In this document: positions 7,835-16,489 of the stretch, piece after piece
Layout: each line of letters begins with the position of its first letter
Position numbering within the stretch: the first letter of the stretch is position 1
Assembly: GCA_035699745.1 (NCBI GenBank)
Contig: DASSPH010000018.1
Coordinates: 1 to 64,000, forward strand
Length of the DNA stretch: 64,000 nucleotides
Reading direction: 5' to 3'
From: Vicinamibacterales bacterium
GTDB lineage: Bacteria; Acidobacteriota; Vicinamibacteria; Vicinamibacterales; 2-12-FULL-66-21
Translations under genes and position numbers: made by a program
Notes under the pieces: model-generated
Told to the model about the DNA's origin: nothing
The model's input: only the letters and a program-made list of their open reading frames with translations
The model's database searches: none

Positions 7835-10588
7835 ATGCCCTGCCGCCCCTCCGCGCGCCGGACCGGCGCTGTACTCACGTTGGGAGTTTCACTGCTCTGT
7901 GTCGCACCCGTCGCGGCGTGCGCGCAGGAGCTGATGCCGCAGGCCGCCACGGCCTGGTCCGGATTCGCGGCACGGCCGGACTCCGCGCCCGCGCTCCAGA
8001 CCTCAGCCGGAAGCCCCTATGCGCTCGAAGTCTCCGGCAACGGCGTGCCGAGCGTGTACGGCGGGTGGCGCACGCGGATCAACGGGCTGAGCGGCAGCAA
8101 TCACTATCGCTTCCGCACCCGCGTGCTCGCGACCGACGTGCCGTCGCCGCGGGAATCCATCACCATTCTGCTCCGCTGGCGCGGCGCCTTCGGGGACGAG
8201 GTCGCGCCGGACTACGTCTGGAAGTACTCCGTACAGCCGGATGGCCAGTTGCTGTTCGACCGCACGGTGCAGCCGCCGGCGGGCACGACCGCCGTCGACG
8301 TCGAGCTCGTCCTGCAGTGGGCGCCGAACGGGCGCGTCCGCTTCGACGGACTCAGCTTCGCGCCGGCGCCGGCGCCCGCGGCGAGGCCGGTCAAGGTGGT
8401 GGCCGTTTCATACCGTCCGTCGGGCACGAGCAGCGGCCTCGAATCCGTGCAGCGCGCGGCGAACTACGGCCAGCAGGTCGCGACGTCGCACGGACCCGAC
8501 GTCATGGTGTTCGGCGAGCTGCTCAACGTCATCGGCGCGCCGGGAACCTACGACGCGAAGGCGGAGACGATTCCCGGCCCCAGCACCGACGTGATGTCCG
8601 CGCTCGCCCGCGGCCACAGCACCTACGTGGCGTTCGGGATGCTCGAGCGCGAAGGACGGCTGCTCTACAACAGCGCGGTGCTGATCGATCGCAGCGGCGC
8701 GATCGTCGGCAAGCACCGCAAGGTCCAGCTCCCGCTCGCCGAGGTCTCCGCCGGCATCACGCCGGGCAATACCGTCCGCGTGTTCCACACCGACTTCGGG
8801 CGCGTCGCGCTGCTGATCTGCCAGGACGTGGCGTTTCCCGAACCGGCGCGCGAGGCCGCGATCCGCGGGGCGGAACTGCTGCTGGCGCCGATCTGGGGCG
8901 GAAAACCGCCGCTGACGGCCGCCCGCGCGATCGAGCAGTCGATGTGGGTGGCGGCCTCGGGCTACGACTATCTCAGCGAGATCGTCGATCCGCTCGGCGC
9001 GGTGCTGGCCCGGGTGCCGGCGCTCAACACGCCGGATGCGGCGATGACGACGATCGATCTCGCGCGCCGCTTCCGGGAAGACTGGAGCGGCGACTGGCGC
9101 GACGTGAGCGGCAAGCAGCGCCGGAGCGAGCCGTACACCGCGGACCAGGATCCCGAAGGAGGGGTACCGCCGCCCCCGCCGCCGAACAACCCGCCGACGA
9201 GCGTCATTTCGGCGCCGACATCGGGGACCACGTACGTCGCGCCGGCGACCATCACGGTGTCGGTCTCCGCCGCCGACGGCGACGGCTCGGTGACCGGCGT
9301 CGAGCTGTTCGCCAACGGCACGTCGATCGCGACCGACACCGCCGCTCCCTACGCGTTCACCTGGAGCAACGTGCCCGCCGGCAGCTACGCCCTCACCGCG
9401 AAGGCCACCGACAACAGCGGGGCGGCGACGACCTCCGCGGCCGTGAACGTCACCGTGTCGAACTCTCCCCCCGGGTCCCTGCCCGCGCCGTGGCAGACGC
9501 AGGACATCGGCGCGGTAGGGCTCACCGGGACCGCAAGCGCGAACGGCGGCACCTTCACCATCGAAGGCGCGGGTGCGGACATCTGGAGCACCGCGGATGC
9601 GTTCCGCTACGTCTGGCAGCCGATCAGCGGCGACGCCGACATCGTCGCGCGCGTCGCCTCGGTCGAGAACGTGCACGCGTGGGTGAAGGCGGGCGTGATG
9701 ATCCGCGAGACGCTGACCGCCGATTCGCGGCACGGTCTCATGCTGGTGTCGCCAGGCAAGGGACTCGCCTTCCAGCGCCGCACGCAAACCGGCGGCATCT
9801 CGACGAGCACGTCCGGCATCGCCGGCACGGCGCCGGCATGGGTGAAGCTCGAACGCCGCGCCGCCGTCATCTCGGCGTACTACTCGTGGGACGGCGCGAA
9901 CTGGACGCTGGTCGCCTCGGACACGATCGCCATGGGCGCGAACGTCTACGCCGGCCTGGTGGTGTCGAGCCACACGACCAGCGAGCTTGCGACCGCGACG
10001 TTCGATTCGGTGACGGTGCAACCTGTCAGTCCGCCGGCCCCGGTGTGGCAGTCGCAGGACATCGGCGTCGTCGGCGTCGCCGGCGACGCATCCGAAACCG
10101 CGGGCACGTTCACCATTCGCGGGTCCGGCGCCGACGTGTGGGGCACCGCCGACGCGTTCCATTTCGTCTGGCAGCGGCTGAGCGGCGATCGCGACATCAT
10201 CGCGCGGGTGGCGACCGTCGAATACGTGCAGCCGTGGGTGAAAGCCGGCGTGATGATCCGCGAGCAGCTGACCGCCGACTCGGCACACGCGTTCATGCTC
10301 GTGTCCCCCGGCAAGGGGCTCGCCTTCCAGCGCCGCGTCTCAGCGGGCGGCCTGTCGACGAGCACGACCGGCGGCGCCGGCACGGCGCCGGCGTGGGTGA
10401 AGCTGGAACGCCGCGGCAACGTCATCTCGGCCTATCGATCCGCCGATGGCGTGACCTGGACGTTCGTCGGCAACGACACGTTTGCGATGGGGACGGACGT
10501 GTACGTGGGGCTGGTCGTCTCGAGCCACGACAACACGCGGCTGGCTACTGCGACCTTTGACAGCGTGACAGTAACCGGTAACCGGTAA
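7835..10588 (+). CDS. Secreted nitrilase-family hydrolase with Ig-like and duplicated lectin-like domains
   Basis: This protein of about 917 residues has a signal peptide, an N-terminal beta-rich region of about 150 residues, and a carbon-nitrogen hydrolase domain (about 186-435). That domain shows the full catalytic triad: Glu in FGELLN, Lys in VGKHRKVQLP and Cys in LLICQDVAFPE. A proline-rich linker leads to a bacterial Ig-like domain (about 452-543) and two closely similar domains of about 178 residues (about 551-728 and 737-915). Each of those begins WQ(T/S)QDIG and contains WVKAGVMIRE and LVSPGKGLAFQRR, resembling DUF1349/concanavalin-like folds. Nitrilases cleave nitriles, amides or carbamoyl groups; secretion with binding modules suggests an extracellular polymeric or surface substrate (inference). 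The start is uncertain: a GTG 81 bases upstream is also open. Confidence 0.75.
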   Translation: MPCRPSARRTGAVLTLGVSLLCVAPVAACAQELMPQAATAWSGFAARPDSAPALQTSAGSPYALEVSGNGVPSVYGGWRTRINGLSGSNHYRFRTRVLATDVPSPRESITILLRWRGAFGDEVAPDYVWKYSVQPDGQLLFDRTVQPPAGTTAVDVELVLQWAPNGRVRFDGLSFAPAPAPAARPVKVVAVSYRPSGTSSGLESVQRAANYGQQVATSHGPDVMVFGELLNVIGAPGTYDAKAETIPGPSTDVMSALARGHSTYVAFGMLEREGRLLYNSAVLIDRSGAIVGKHRKVQLPLAEVSAGITPGNTVRVFHTDFGRVALLICQDVAFPEPAREAAIRGAELLLAPIWGGKPPLTAARAIEQSMWVAASGYDYLSEIVDPLGAVLARVPALNTPDAAMTTIDLARRFREDWSGDWRDVSGKQRRSEPYTADQDPEGGVPPPPPPNNPPTSVISAPTSGTTYVAPATITVSVSAADGDGSVTGVELFANGTSIATDTAAPYAFTWSNVPAGSYALTAKATDNSGAATTSAAVNVTVSNSPPGSLPAPWQTQDIGAVGLTGTASANGGTFTIEGAGADIWSTADAFRYVWQPISGDADIVARVASVENVHAWVKAGVMIRETLTADSRHGLMLVSPGKGLAFQRRTQTGGISTSTSGIAGTAPAWVKLERRAAVISAYYSWDGANWTLVASDTIAMGANVYAGLVVSSHTTSELATATFDSVTVQPVSPPAPVWQSQDIGVVGVAGDASETAGTFTIRGSGADVWGTADAFHFVWQRLSGDRDIIARVATVEYVQPWVKAGVMIREQLTADSAHAFMLVSPGKGLAFQRRVSAGGLSTSTTGGAGTAPAWVKLERRGNVISAYRSADGVTWTFVGNDTFAMGTDVYVGLVVSSHDNTRLATATFDSVTVTGNR

Positions 10589-10615
10589 CCGGTCACCGGT
10601 AACCGGTTACTGTCA
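10566..10615. repeat. Palindromic heptamer tandem repeat at a convergent junction
   Basis: Five copies of the seven-base unit TAACCGG (one changed to TCACCGG) are flanked by TGACAG and CTGTCA, so the whole element is nearly self-complementary and can fold as a long hairpin. It overlaps the last codons of the nitrilase-like gene and touches the stop codon of the convergent gene. It may act as a bidirectional terminator. Confidence 0.75.
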
Positions 10616-11875
10616 GTACGTATCGAACCGATAGCCGAACTTTCTCAGGCGGTCGTACGACAGGTCCCACCAGCGGCCCTGCTCCGCGGACAGGACGCGC
10701 GTGATCTGCTGCTGCAGTGCGGGACCGTCGCGCACCGGGCCGGCGGCGGGAATGGCCTGCGAGAGCGCCGTGCAGGCGGCGGCATAGCTGTCCGACGCGG
10801 CGCACGACAGTCCGCGCCACGCCTCGATCGCTTCGCTCCGCCGCCCCTGGCGCCACAGGATCGATCCGATGAGGACGCGCGCGTCGCTCGTGCGATAGCG
10901 GCCGGGCGACGTGCGCACGATGCCGTCGAGAATCGCGAGGCGGACGCGATCGTAGAAGCGCGCCACCGCGATCGGCGACGACAGCCCGCGCTTCGACAGC
11001 TCGGTCTGGTAATGCCAGCGCAGGCGCGCGACGAGCTGGAAGGCGCGGGCGTTGGTCTGCCGCGTCCACCGCAGATCGCGGACGGGATCGGTGTCGAGCA
11101 GCGCGCCGAGCGCGTCCTGACTCGCCTCCGCGATGCGGTCGAGCAGGAACAGCAGTTCGATGGCGGCGCGGGTCGACGGATACTCCGCCACGTACTCGCG
11201 GATGAAGCCGATGAAGCTGACGTGGTCGGCGGCGATGCCGAGCTGCGCCCACAGGCGCGGATCCGGCACGGCCTTGTCCCGGTACGGCTGCAGCGCGTTC
11301 TGGTCGATGTAGCGCTGCAGCAGCGCCGGCAGCTGTCCTTCTCCCGGATCGGAGGCCCAGGCCAGCGTGCGAATCGGCTCGAAGGCCGTCCACCGCTCGC
11401 GCCGCGACCACGTTCGGTCGATCAGCGCCTGCAGCGCCGCCTCGGAGAGCGACAGCGGGTGCAGCGCCGCCTCCGCCCCTCCGTCACGCGGCCCGAGACG
11501 CGGGCGCCGGTAGACCGTCGCGCCGCTGCGGTGCACGCCGAAGTGCTCGAGCGCGATGCCGGGAGACACGAACGGGAACAACACCAGCGCGCGCGACGCG
11601 ATCTTGCCGGCGTCGAACGTGAACCCGTCCAGCGACACGAGCCGGTCTTCTGCGACCAGCGTCCGCATCGCCTCGCCGGCGGCGGGATCGACAGGGTTGA
11701 GTCCGGGATACTTCGGATCTTCAGGCGGGACGACGAACGCGGCAATCGCGGTGTCCGGCGGCCTGGTGTCGTCCGGGAGCGGCGCGCCGCCCGGCGACAG
11801 CAGCCACACGATCAGGCCGATCACGCCCGCGTGCAGCCCGGCCGAACCGGCGAACGCCGAGAGATAACGGCGCAC
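10613..11875 (-). CDS. Membrane-anchored protein of unknown function
   Basis: I do not recognise this 420-residue protein. It begins with one hydrophobic segment (about residues 8-27, SAGLHAGVIGLIVWLLSPGG), which looks like an uncleaved anchor. The rest is a soluble, mostly alpha-helical region, probably periplasmic. A segment around residues 335-385 (VLIGSILWRQGRRSEAIEAW) resembles a TPR-like helical hairpin. The GTG start sits seven bases after a GATAAT hexamer, which may be a -10 element giving a leaderless transcript. The preceding same-strand gene ends about 30 bases upstream. Confidence 0.6.
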   Translation of the reverse strand: MRRYLSAFAGSAGLHAGVIGLIVWLLSPGGAPLPDDTRPPDTAIAAFVVPPEDPKYPGLNPVDPAAGEAMRTLVAEDRLVSLDGFTFDAGKIASRALVLFPFVSPGIALEHFGVHRSGATVYRRPRLGPRDGGAEAALHPLSLSEAALQALIDRTWSRRERWTAFEPIRTLAWASDPGEGQLPALLQRYIDQNALQPYRDKAVPDPRLWAQLGIAADHVSFIGFIREYVAEYPSTRAAIELLFLLDRIAEASQDALGALLDTDPVRDLRWTRQTNARAFQLVARLRWHYQTELSKRGLSSPIAVARFYDRVRLAILDGIVRTSPGRYRTSDARVLIGSILWRQGRRSEAIEAWRGLSCAASDSYAAACTALSQAIPAAGPVRDGPALQQQITRVLSAEQGRWWDLSYDRLRKFGYRFDTY

Positions 11876-11907
11876 TCGGGCGATTATCGCGCTTCTGGTG
11901 GCCGCTG

Positions 11908-12426
11908 TCAGCTGTCAGCTCCCCGCGTGCCGCCATCCGCGAGCCGCAGCAGAGTTGCCACGCTGTCGGCAGGGCTGGTGCGGGCAGTGTCGACGACGAG
12001 GTGGGGGCGGTCCCAGGGATGGTACTCGCGCTTCAGCACGTCTTCCCACGTGACCGTCCCGCCTGCAGAGCCGGTACCGCGCTCTTCGACGCGGCGGCGG
12101 TGCTCGGCGGTATCGCTGCAGACGACTTCCACTTCCAGGATGCCGGCGGCCGCGCGCGCCGCGACGGCACGCCAGGCGTCGCGGGTCAGGCGGAGGGGAT
12201 TGACGCAGTCGGCGATCACGATGCGTCCGCCGCGCAGATTGTCTTCCGCGACCGCGCAGGCGGCGCGATAGCCCGCGTCCTCGACGCCGGCGGCCAGCCG
12301 GCCCGACTCGCGCAGCGCGGACTCGATCGAGTCGATGCGCAGGAAGACGGCCCCCATGCGGCGGGCCAGATCGCGCGCGATCGTGGTCTTGCCGACGCCC
12401 GGAAGTCCGCCGAACACGATCAGCAT
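11908..12426 (-). CDS. Small P-loop kinase / AAA_33-type ATP-binding protein
   Basis: This 172-residue cytoplasmic protein has a Walker A loop GLPGVGKTT at residues 7-15, followed by the IARDLARRMGAVFLRIDSIE helix-strand that is typical of the small-molecule or polynucleotide kinase-like AAA_33 group (related to zeta toxin and chloramphenicol phosphotransferase folds). IVIADCVNPL supplies the second acidic strand and VEVVCSDTAEHRRRVEERG the lid arginines. It probably transfers phosphate from ATP to a small acceptor that cannot be told from sequence. It is divergent from the phosphatase gene with only 24 bases between start codons. Confidence 0.75.
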   Translation of the reverse strand: MLIVFGGLPGVGKTTIARDLARRMGAVFLRIDSIESALRESGRLAAGVEDAGYRAACAVAEDNLRGGRIVIADCVNPLRLTRDAWRAVAARAAAGILEVEVVCSDTAEHRRRVEERGTGSAGGTVTWEDVLKREYHPWDRPHLVVDTARTSPADSVATLLRLADGGTRGADS

Positions 12427-12450
12427 GACGTCTCAGGGTAACCTCTTTGT
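12427..12450. promoter_or_regulatory. Compact divergent promoter with two overlapping -10-like boxes
   Basis: The 24 bases between two divergent ATG codons hold TAACCT on the plus strand (12439-12444, six bases before the start) and TACCCT on the minus strand (complement of 12435-12440, eight bases before the start). Both match TAnnnT and share two bases. No ribosome binding site fits on either side, which suggests leaderless mRNAs. Confidence 0.4.
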
Positions 12451-13965
12451 ATGCGACGCGTGCTGCTCTCCGTTCTCTTCGTCTCGTTCATGGTGCCGGT
12501 GCCGGAGGCGCAGCGTCCGGCGGCGCGCCCCGCGGCCGCGGCCCAGCGTCAGGCCTGGCTCGATCGGTTCGCGCGCGGCTACTTCCCGGGGCGCAGCGGC
12601 CAGCTGTTCGTCGTGCCGCGCGAAGGCGTGATCATCACCGACCGCGATCCGCTGTATGCGTTCATGCACGGGTCGCCGTGGGACTACGACTCGCGGATCC
12701 CGCTCCTCTTCTACGGATCCCCGTTCGTGCGTCAGGGACGCTGGACGGCGCCGGCCACGCAGCAGGACATCGCGCCGACGCTGGGCGCGCTGATCGGCGC
12801 GCCTGCCCCGGGAACCTACACCGGGCGCGTGCTTCCCAACGTCGCCGCCGCCGGCGGACGCCGGCCGAGGGTTGCGGTGCTGATGGTGCTCGACGGCATG
12901 CGCGCGGACTACTTCGACCGCTACGCGGCCGTGCTGCCGGCATTGACGCGGATGCGCCGCAGCGGCGCGTGGTTCAGCGGCGCGCGCAGCACGGTGCTGC
13001 CCACCGTCACCGGCGTGGGCCACGCGACCATCGGCACCGGCACCGATCCTCGCGTGCACGGCATCACCGCGAACAATCTCTACAACCGCGTCACCGGCCG
13101 ATCGCAGCAGGCGTACGACAAGCTGGATCCGCGCGAGCTGATGGCGCTGACGCTCGCCGACATCTGGAACCTCGCGACCGACGGACGCGCCGTGATCGTC
13201 GGCCACGGCGGCGCCATTCGCGCCACCGCCGGCCTGGTCGGGCGCGGCGCCTGCCTGGTGAACGGCCGGAAGGTGCTCGCCGCGAGCTACAGCACCACCG
13301 ACGCGGGCTGGGAGACCAATGCCGACTGCTACACGATGCCGAAGGCGCTCGACGCGTACAACGGCAAGCGCTATTGGAGCGACGTCGGCGGCACGTGGAT
13401 GGGGCACGACATTGCCTCGCCGTCGAAGTTCCGGGCGTCCGCGACCTTCCAGCAGTTCGAAGGCGAGGCGCTGCTCGCGGTGCTGGAACAGGAAGCGATC
13501 GGCGCGGACGATGTCACCGACCTGGTGATGGTGAACATGAAAGGGCCGGACTACACCGGCCACGCTTACGGTCCCGACTCGCCCGAGATCCGCGCCACGC
13601 TCGCGGAGCTGGACAAACAGATGGCGCGGCTGCTCGAGTTGCTCGATCGGAAGGCAGGCGCCGGCCAGAGCGTCGTCGTCGTCACCGCCGATCACGGCAT
13701 GCCTCCGGCGCCGCGCGACGGACGCCGCGTCTATCCCGACGAGATCGTCGCAGCGATCCACCAGAAGTTCGATCCGGCGGCGAAGGGGATCGTGAAGTAC
13801 TACGAAGACGCGGCGAACAACGAGCTGTACATCGATACGGCCCGCCTGGCCGCGCTGGGTCTCGCGCTGACGGACGTCAGGCAGCAGCTGGAATCGCTGC
13901 CGTGGTACGCGGCGGTGTTCACCGAGGACGAGGTCCGCGCCGCGGTGTCGCGGCTGCGGCGTTAG
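12451..13965 (+). CDS. Exported alkaline-phosphatase-superfamily hydrolase with permuted domain order
   Basis: This 504-residue protein has a signal peptide of about 20 residues. It belongs to the PafA-like/type I phosphodiesterase branch of the alkaline phosphatase superfamily, two-metal enzymes that hydrolyse phosphomonoesters or diesters in the periplasm. The core is present: VAVLMVLDGMRADYF with metal Asp, LPTVTGVGHATIGTG with the candidate Thr nucleophile (about 185-187), a MKGPDYTGHAYGPDS metal loop, and TADHGM (D414, H415). Unusually, the block that closes relatives, GYFPGRSGQLFVVP through HGSPWDYDSRIPLLFYG (H73) and DIAPTLGALIG, lies at the N-terminus. The protein ends at AVFTEDEVRAAVSRL, just where that block would normally follow. 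The order therefore looks circularly permuted. Confidence 0.85.
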   Translation: MRRVLLSVLFVSFMVPVPEAQRPAARPAAAAQRQAWLDRFARGYFPGRSGQLFVVPREGVIITDRDPLYAFMHGSPWDYDSRIPLLFYGSPFVRQGRWTAPATQQDIAPTLGALIGAPAPGTYTGRVLPNVAAAGGRRPRVAVLMVLDGMRADYFDRYAAVLPALTRMRRSGAWFSGARSTVLPTVTGVGHATIGTGTDPRVHGITANNLYNRVTGRSQQAYDKLDPRELMALTLADIWNLATDGRAVIVGHGGAIRATAGLVGRGACLVNGRKVLAASYSTTDAGWETNADCYTMPKALDAYNGKRYWSDVGGTWMGHDIASPSKFRASATFQQFEGEALLAVLEQEAIGADDVTDLVMVNMKGPDYTGHAYGPDSPEIRATLAELDKQMARLLELLDRKAGAGQSVVVVTADHGMPPAPRDGRRVYPDEIVAAIHQKFDPAAKGIVKYYEDAANNELYIDTARLAALGLALTDVRQQLESLPWYAAVFTEDEVRAAVSRLRR

Positions 13966-15032
13966 GCGTCCACCTTCCGCAGCTTCGTCACCCGCCCGAC
14001 TTCGACCCACTCGACGACGAAGATGTTGCCGTCGCGATCGAAACAGGCGCCGTGCGGGCAGATGAACTGACCCGGCACGAACGCCTCGCGCGGCTGGGTG
14101 CGGAGAGGGTTGTTCCAGACCGGCGCGTTGGAATCGCCGAGATGCTGCACGATCCTGTTGTCGCGATCGATCAGCGTGACCCGGGCGTGCAGGTCGGGGA
14201 CGACCACCAGGCCCTGCCGCTCGTCGAAGTGGCACGGCAGGCGGAAGCCGGCCACGAAATCGACGTGCGCGCCGTCGAGCGTGAAGCGCTGCAGGCGGTT
14301 GTTGCGGCGATCCGCGACGACCAGCAGCGGCGCCGGTCCGCGGGTGTCGATCCAGATGCCGTGCGGCTCGTTCAACTGCCCCGGCGCCGATCCGCGCCCG
14401 CCGAACGTGCGGATGTGGCGGCCGCCGCGATCGTACTGGTTGACGAAGTACGAGCCGTAGCCGTCGCCGACGTAGATGTCGCCGTTTGGCGCGATGGCGA
14501 GGTTGGTCGGGTTATAGCGCTTTGGCGTACCGTCGGGATTCGGCTCCGAGTACGCCGGCACGGCGGGAGGTCCCTGGATCGTCCACACCACCTCGCCGTT
14601 CAGCGTCGTCTTCACCACCGCGGCCTGGGTGTCCGGCGGCGGCGACAGACGCGGATTGGCGGCGTTCACGGTGAAATACAGGAACTCGCTCCCGGCTTCG
14701 CGCCGGATCTGCAGGCCGTGCGCGACGCCGCGGAACTGCCGGCCCCAGGAGCGCACGAACCGGCCGCTGCCGTCGAACACCACGACCGAGTCGCCGCTGT
14801 CGCTGCTGGCGTGGACGGTGTGATGAACGTGAAAGTGTCCCTGCGCGTCCTGGACGACCGCGTGCGTGTTGCCCCACTTGATGTGCGGCGGCAGCACGCC
14901 CCAGTCGTGGATCGCCTCGTAGGTGTAGGCGCCGCTGCCGACCACGGGCGGCCGCGTTCCCGCCTTGTCCTGCAGCCGGATCAGCGCCGGCGCCGCGGCG
15001 ATTGCCAGGAACTCACGTCGGGTCGTCTTCAT
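13962..15032 (-). CDS. Tat-exported NHL-type beta-propeller protein
   Basis: This 356-residue protein begins with a twin-arginine-like signal (MKTTRREFLAIAAAP), so export in folded form is likely. The rest consists of repeated beta-propeller blades with NHL-type signatures such as PTNLAIAPNGDIYVGDGYGS, LNEPHGIWIDTRG and CPHGACFDRDGNIFVVEW, spaced about 45-50 residues. Related propellers include peptidyl-alpha-hydroxyglycine amidating lyases, but I cannot identify the catalytic set here with certainty. It is the last gene of a minus-strand operon and starts five bases after the DUF1501 gene. It overlaps the convergent phosphatase gene by four bases. Confidence 0.75.
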   Translation of the reverse strand: MKTTRREFLAIAAAPALIRLQDKAGTRPPVVGSGAYTYEAIHDWGVLPPHIKWGNTHAVVQDAQGHFHVHHTVHASSDSGDSVVVFDGSGRFVRSWGRQFRGVAHGLQIRREAGSEFLYFTVNAANPRLSPPPDTQAAVVKTTLNGEVVWTIQGPPAVPAYSEPNPDGTPKRYNPTNLAIAPNGDIYVGDGYGSYFVNQYDRGGRHIRTFGGRGSAPGQLNEPHGIWIDTRGPAPLLVVADRRNNRLQRFTLDGAHVDFVAGFRLPCHFDERQGLVVVPDLHARVTLIDRDNRIVQHLGDSNAPVWNNPLRTQPREAFVPGQFICPHGACFDRDGNIFVVEWVEVGRVTKLRKVDA

Positions 15033-15037
15033 GGTGC

Positions 15038-16489
15038 TCACGAGCGCGCGAACAGATCGAGGATCGGCTCCCCTTCGCCGTCGCGGGTGACATAAACAGG
15101 ACGCCGCTCGACCACGTAGGAGGTATCGGCGGCAATGCCGAGCGCGTGATAGATGGTGGCGTGCAGGTCTTCCATGACGACCGGGTTCTCGATCGTCGTG
15201 CACGGACGCTCCTCCGCCGTCTTGCCGTAGAGGAACCCGCGCTTCACCCCGCCGCCGAACATCAGGACGGATCCCGCCGCGGTGAAGTGCCGGTGCATGC
15301 CGTAATGCCGCGGCTCGGTCATCACGTCGGGAATGTTGATCGCCTGATCCTTGACTTCCTTGCCGACCTTGCCTTCGGTGATGGCGTCGCGCCCGAACTC
15401 GCTGGCCAGGATGACGAGCGTCCGCTCGAGCAGGCCGCGCTCGTCGAGGTCGCGAACGAGGCGCGCCACGGGCGCGTCGATCAGCTTCTTCATCGCCGCG
15501 GCGCGATCGTGCCCGTGCTCGTGGCTGTCCCAGTAGACGAACGGGATGTATTCCGACGTGACCTCGACGTAGCGGGCGCCGGCTTCGACGAGCCGCCGCG
15601 CCAGCAGGCAGCCCTGCCCGAAGCGGCCGGTGTTGTAGGCGTCGAAGCCGTCCTTCGGCTCGAGCGAGAGGTCGAACGCCTTCGCCGACGGCGATCGCAG
15701 CAGCCGGTCGGCGGCATCGAGCGACTTGACCAGCGACTCGCGCTGGAAGCCGCCGCCGTGACGGTAGACCGGGTCCTCGCCGAGGAGCCTGGTCAGCAGC
15801 TCGCGCCGGCTGCGAAACCGCGCCTCGCCGAGCTCGCGCGGCGGCCGCACCGCCGACGCCGCGTCCTGAGGATCGACGATCAGAAAAGGCCCGTGCTCGG
15901 CGCCGAGGAACCCCGCGGTGTGAAAGGCCTTGAGCGTGCCGATCTCGCCGGCCCCTTCCACGGTCTGCCCGATGGCGATGAAGGCGGGCACGTCGGGATG
16001 CTTCGGCCCGAGCGTGCGCGAGATCACGGCGCCGATGTGCGGCATCGCCATCGGCTGCGGCGGGATGTAGCCGGTGTGCCAGTGGTACTGGTGCCGCGAG
16101 TGGAGAATGAACCCGAGATCGGCGGCGTTGAACGTGCGAATCAACGTCCCGCGATCCATCACGCGCGCAATCTGCTCGAGTCCCTCCGTGAACCGGATGC
16201 CGTCGACGCTGGTCGGGATCGAGGGGAAGGTGCTGAGCACCTGATCGACGCGCACGCCGGGGGCGAACGGCGTGTAGCGCTTCGGATCGAACGTCTCGGT
16301 CTGCGCCATGCCGCCGGCCATCCAGAGCACGATCACCGCATCCGCGGTGGCGCGGCGCGGCGGCGTGCCCTGCGCGAGGATCGGCTCCCGTCCGGCGAGC
16401 GCCGACAGCGTCGCGGCCGCGGTCGCCCCCATGAACCCGCGGCGGCTGACGGCCCGGAAGACTTCGCGCTCGGCCCGGTCAATGGACAA
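15038..16489 (-). CDS. Tat-exported DUF1501 protein
   Basis: This 483-residue protein has a Tat signal (SRRGFMGATAAATLSALAG) and the DUF1501 fold, which belongs to the alkaline-phosphatase/sulfatase-like superfamily. Motifs include VIVLWMAGGMAQTETFDPK near the start, RSRHQYHWHTGY-like histidine-rich segments, YVEVTSEYIPFVYWDSHEHGHDR and TLVILASEFGRD. Histidines and aspartates consistent with a metal site are present. Function is unproven for the family, which is typically encoded next to DUF1549/DUF1553 cytochrome-like proteins, as here. The upstream gene's coding region overlaps this one by 11 bases, indicating translational coupling. Confidence 0.85.
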   Translation of the reverse strand: MSIDRAEREVFRAVSRRGFMGATAAATLSALAGREPILAQGTPPRRATADAVIVLWMAGGMAQTETFDPKRYTPFAPGVRVDQVLSTFPSIPTSVDGIRFTEGLEQIARVMDRGTLIRTFNAADLGFILHSRHQYHWHTGYIPPQPMAMPHIGAVISRTLGPKHPDVPAFIAIGQTVEGAGEIGTLKAFHTAGFLGAEHGPFLIVDPQDAASAVRPPRELGEARFRSRRELLTRLLGEDPVYRHGGGFQRESLVKSLDAADRLLRSPSAKAFDLSLEPKDGFDAYNTGRFGQGCLLARRLVEAGARYVEVTSEYIPFVYWDSHEHGHDRAAAMKKLIDAPVARLVRDLDERGLLERTLVILASEFGRDAITEGKVGKEVKDQAINIPDVMTEPRHYGMHRHFTAAGSVLMFGGGVKRGFLYGKTAEERPCTTIENPVVMEDLHATIYHALGIAADTSYVVERRPVYVTRDGEGEPILDLFARS

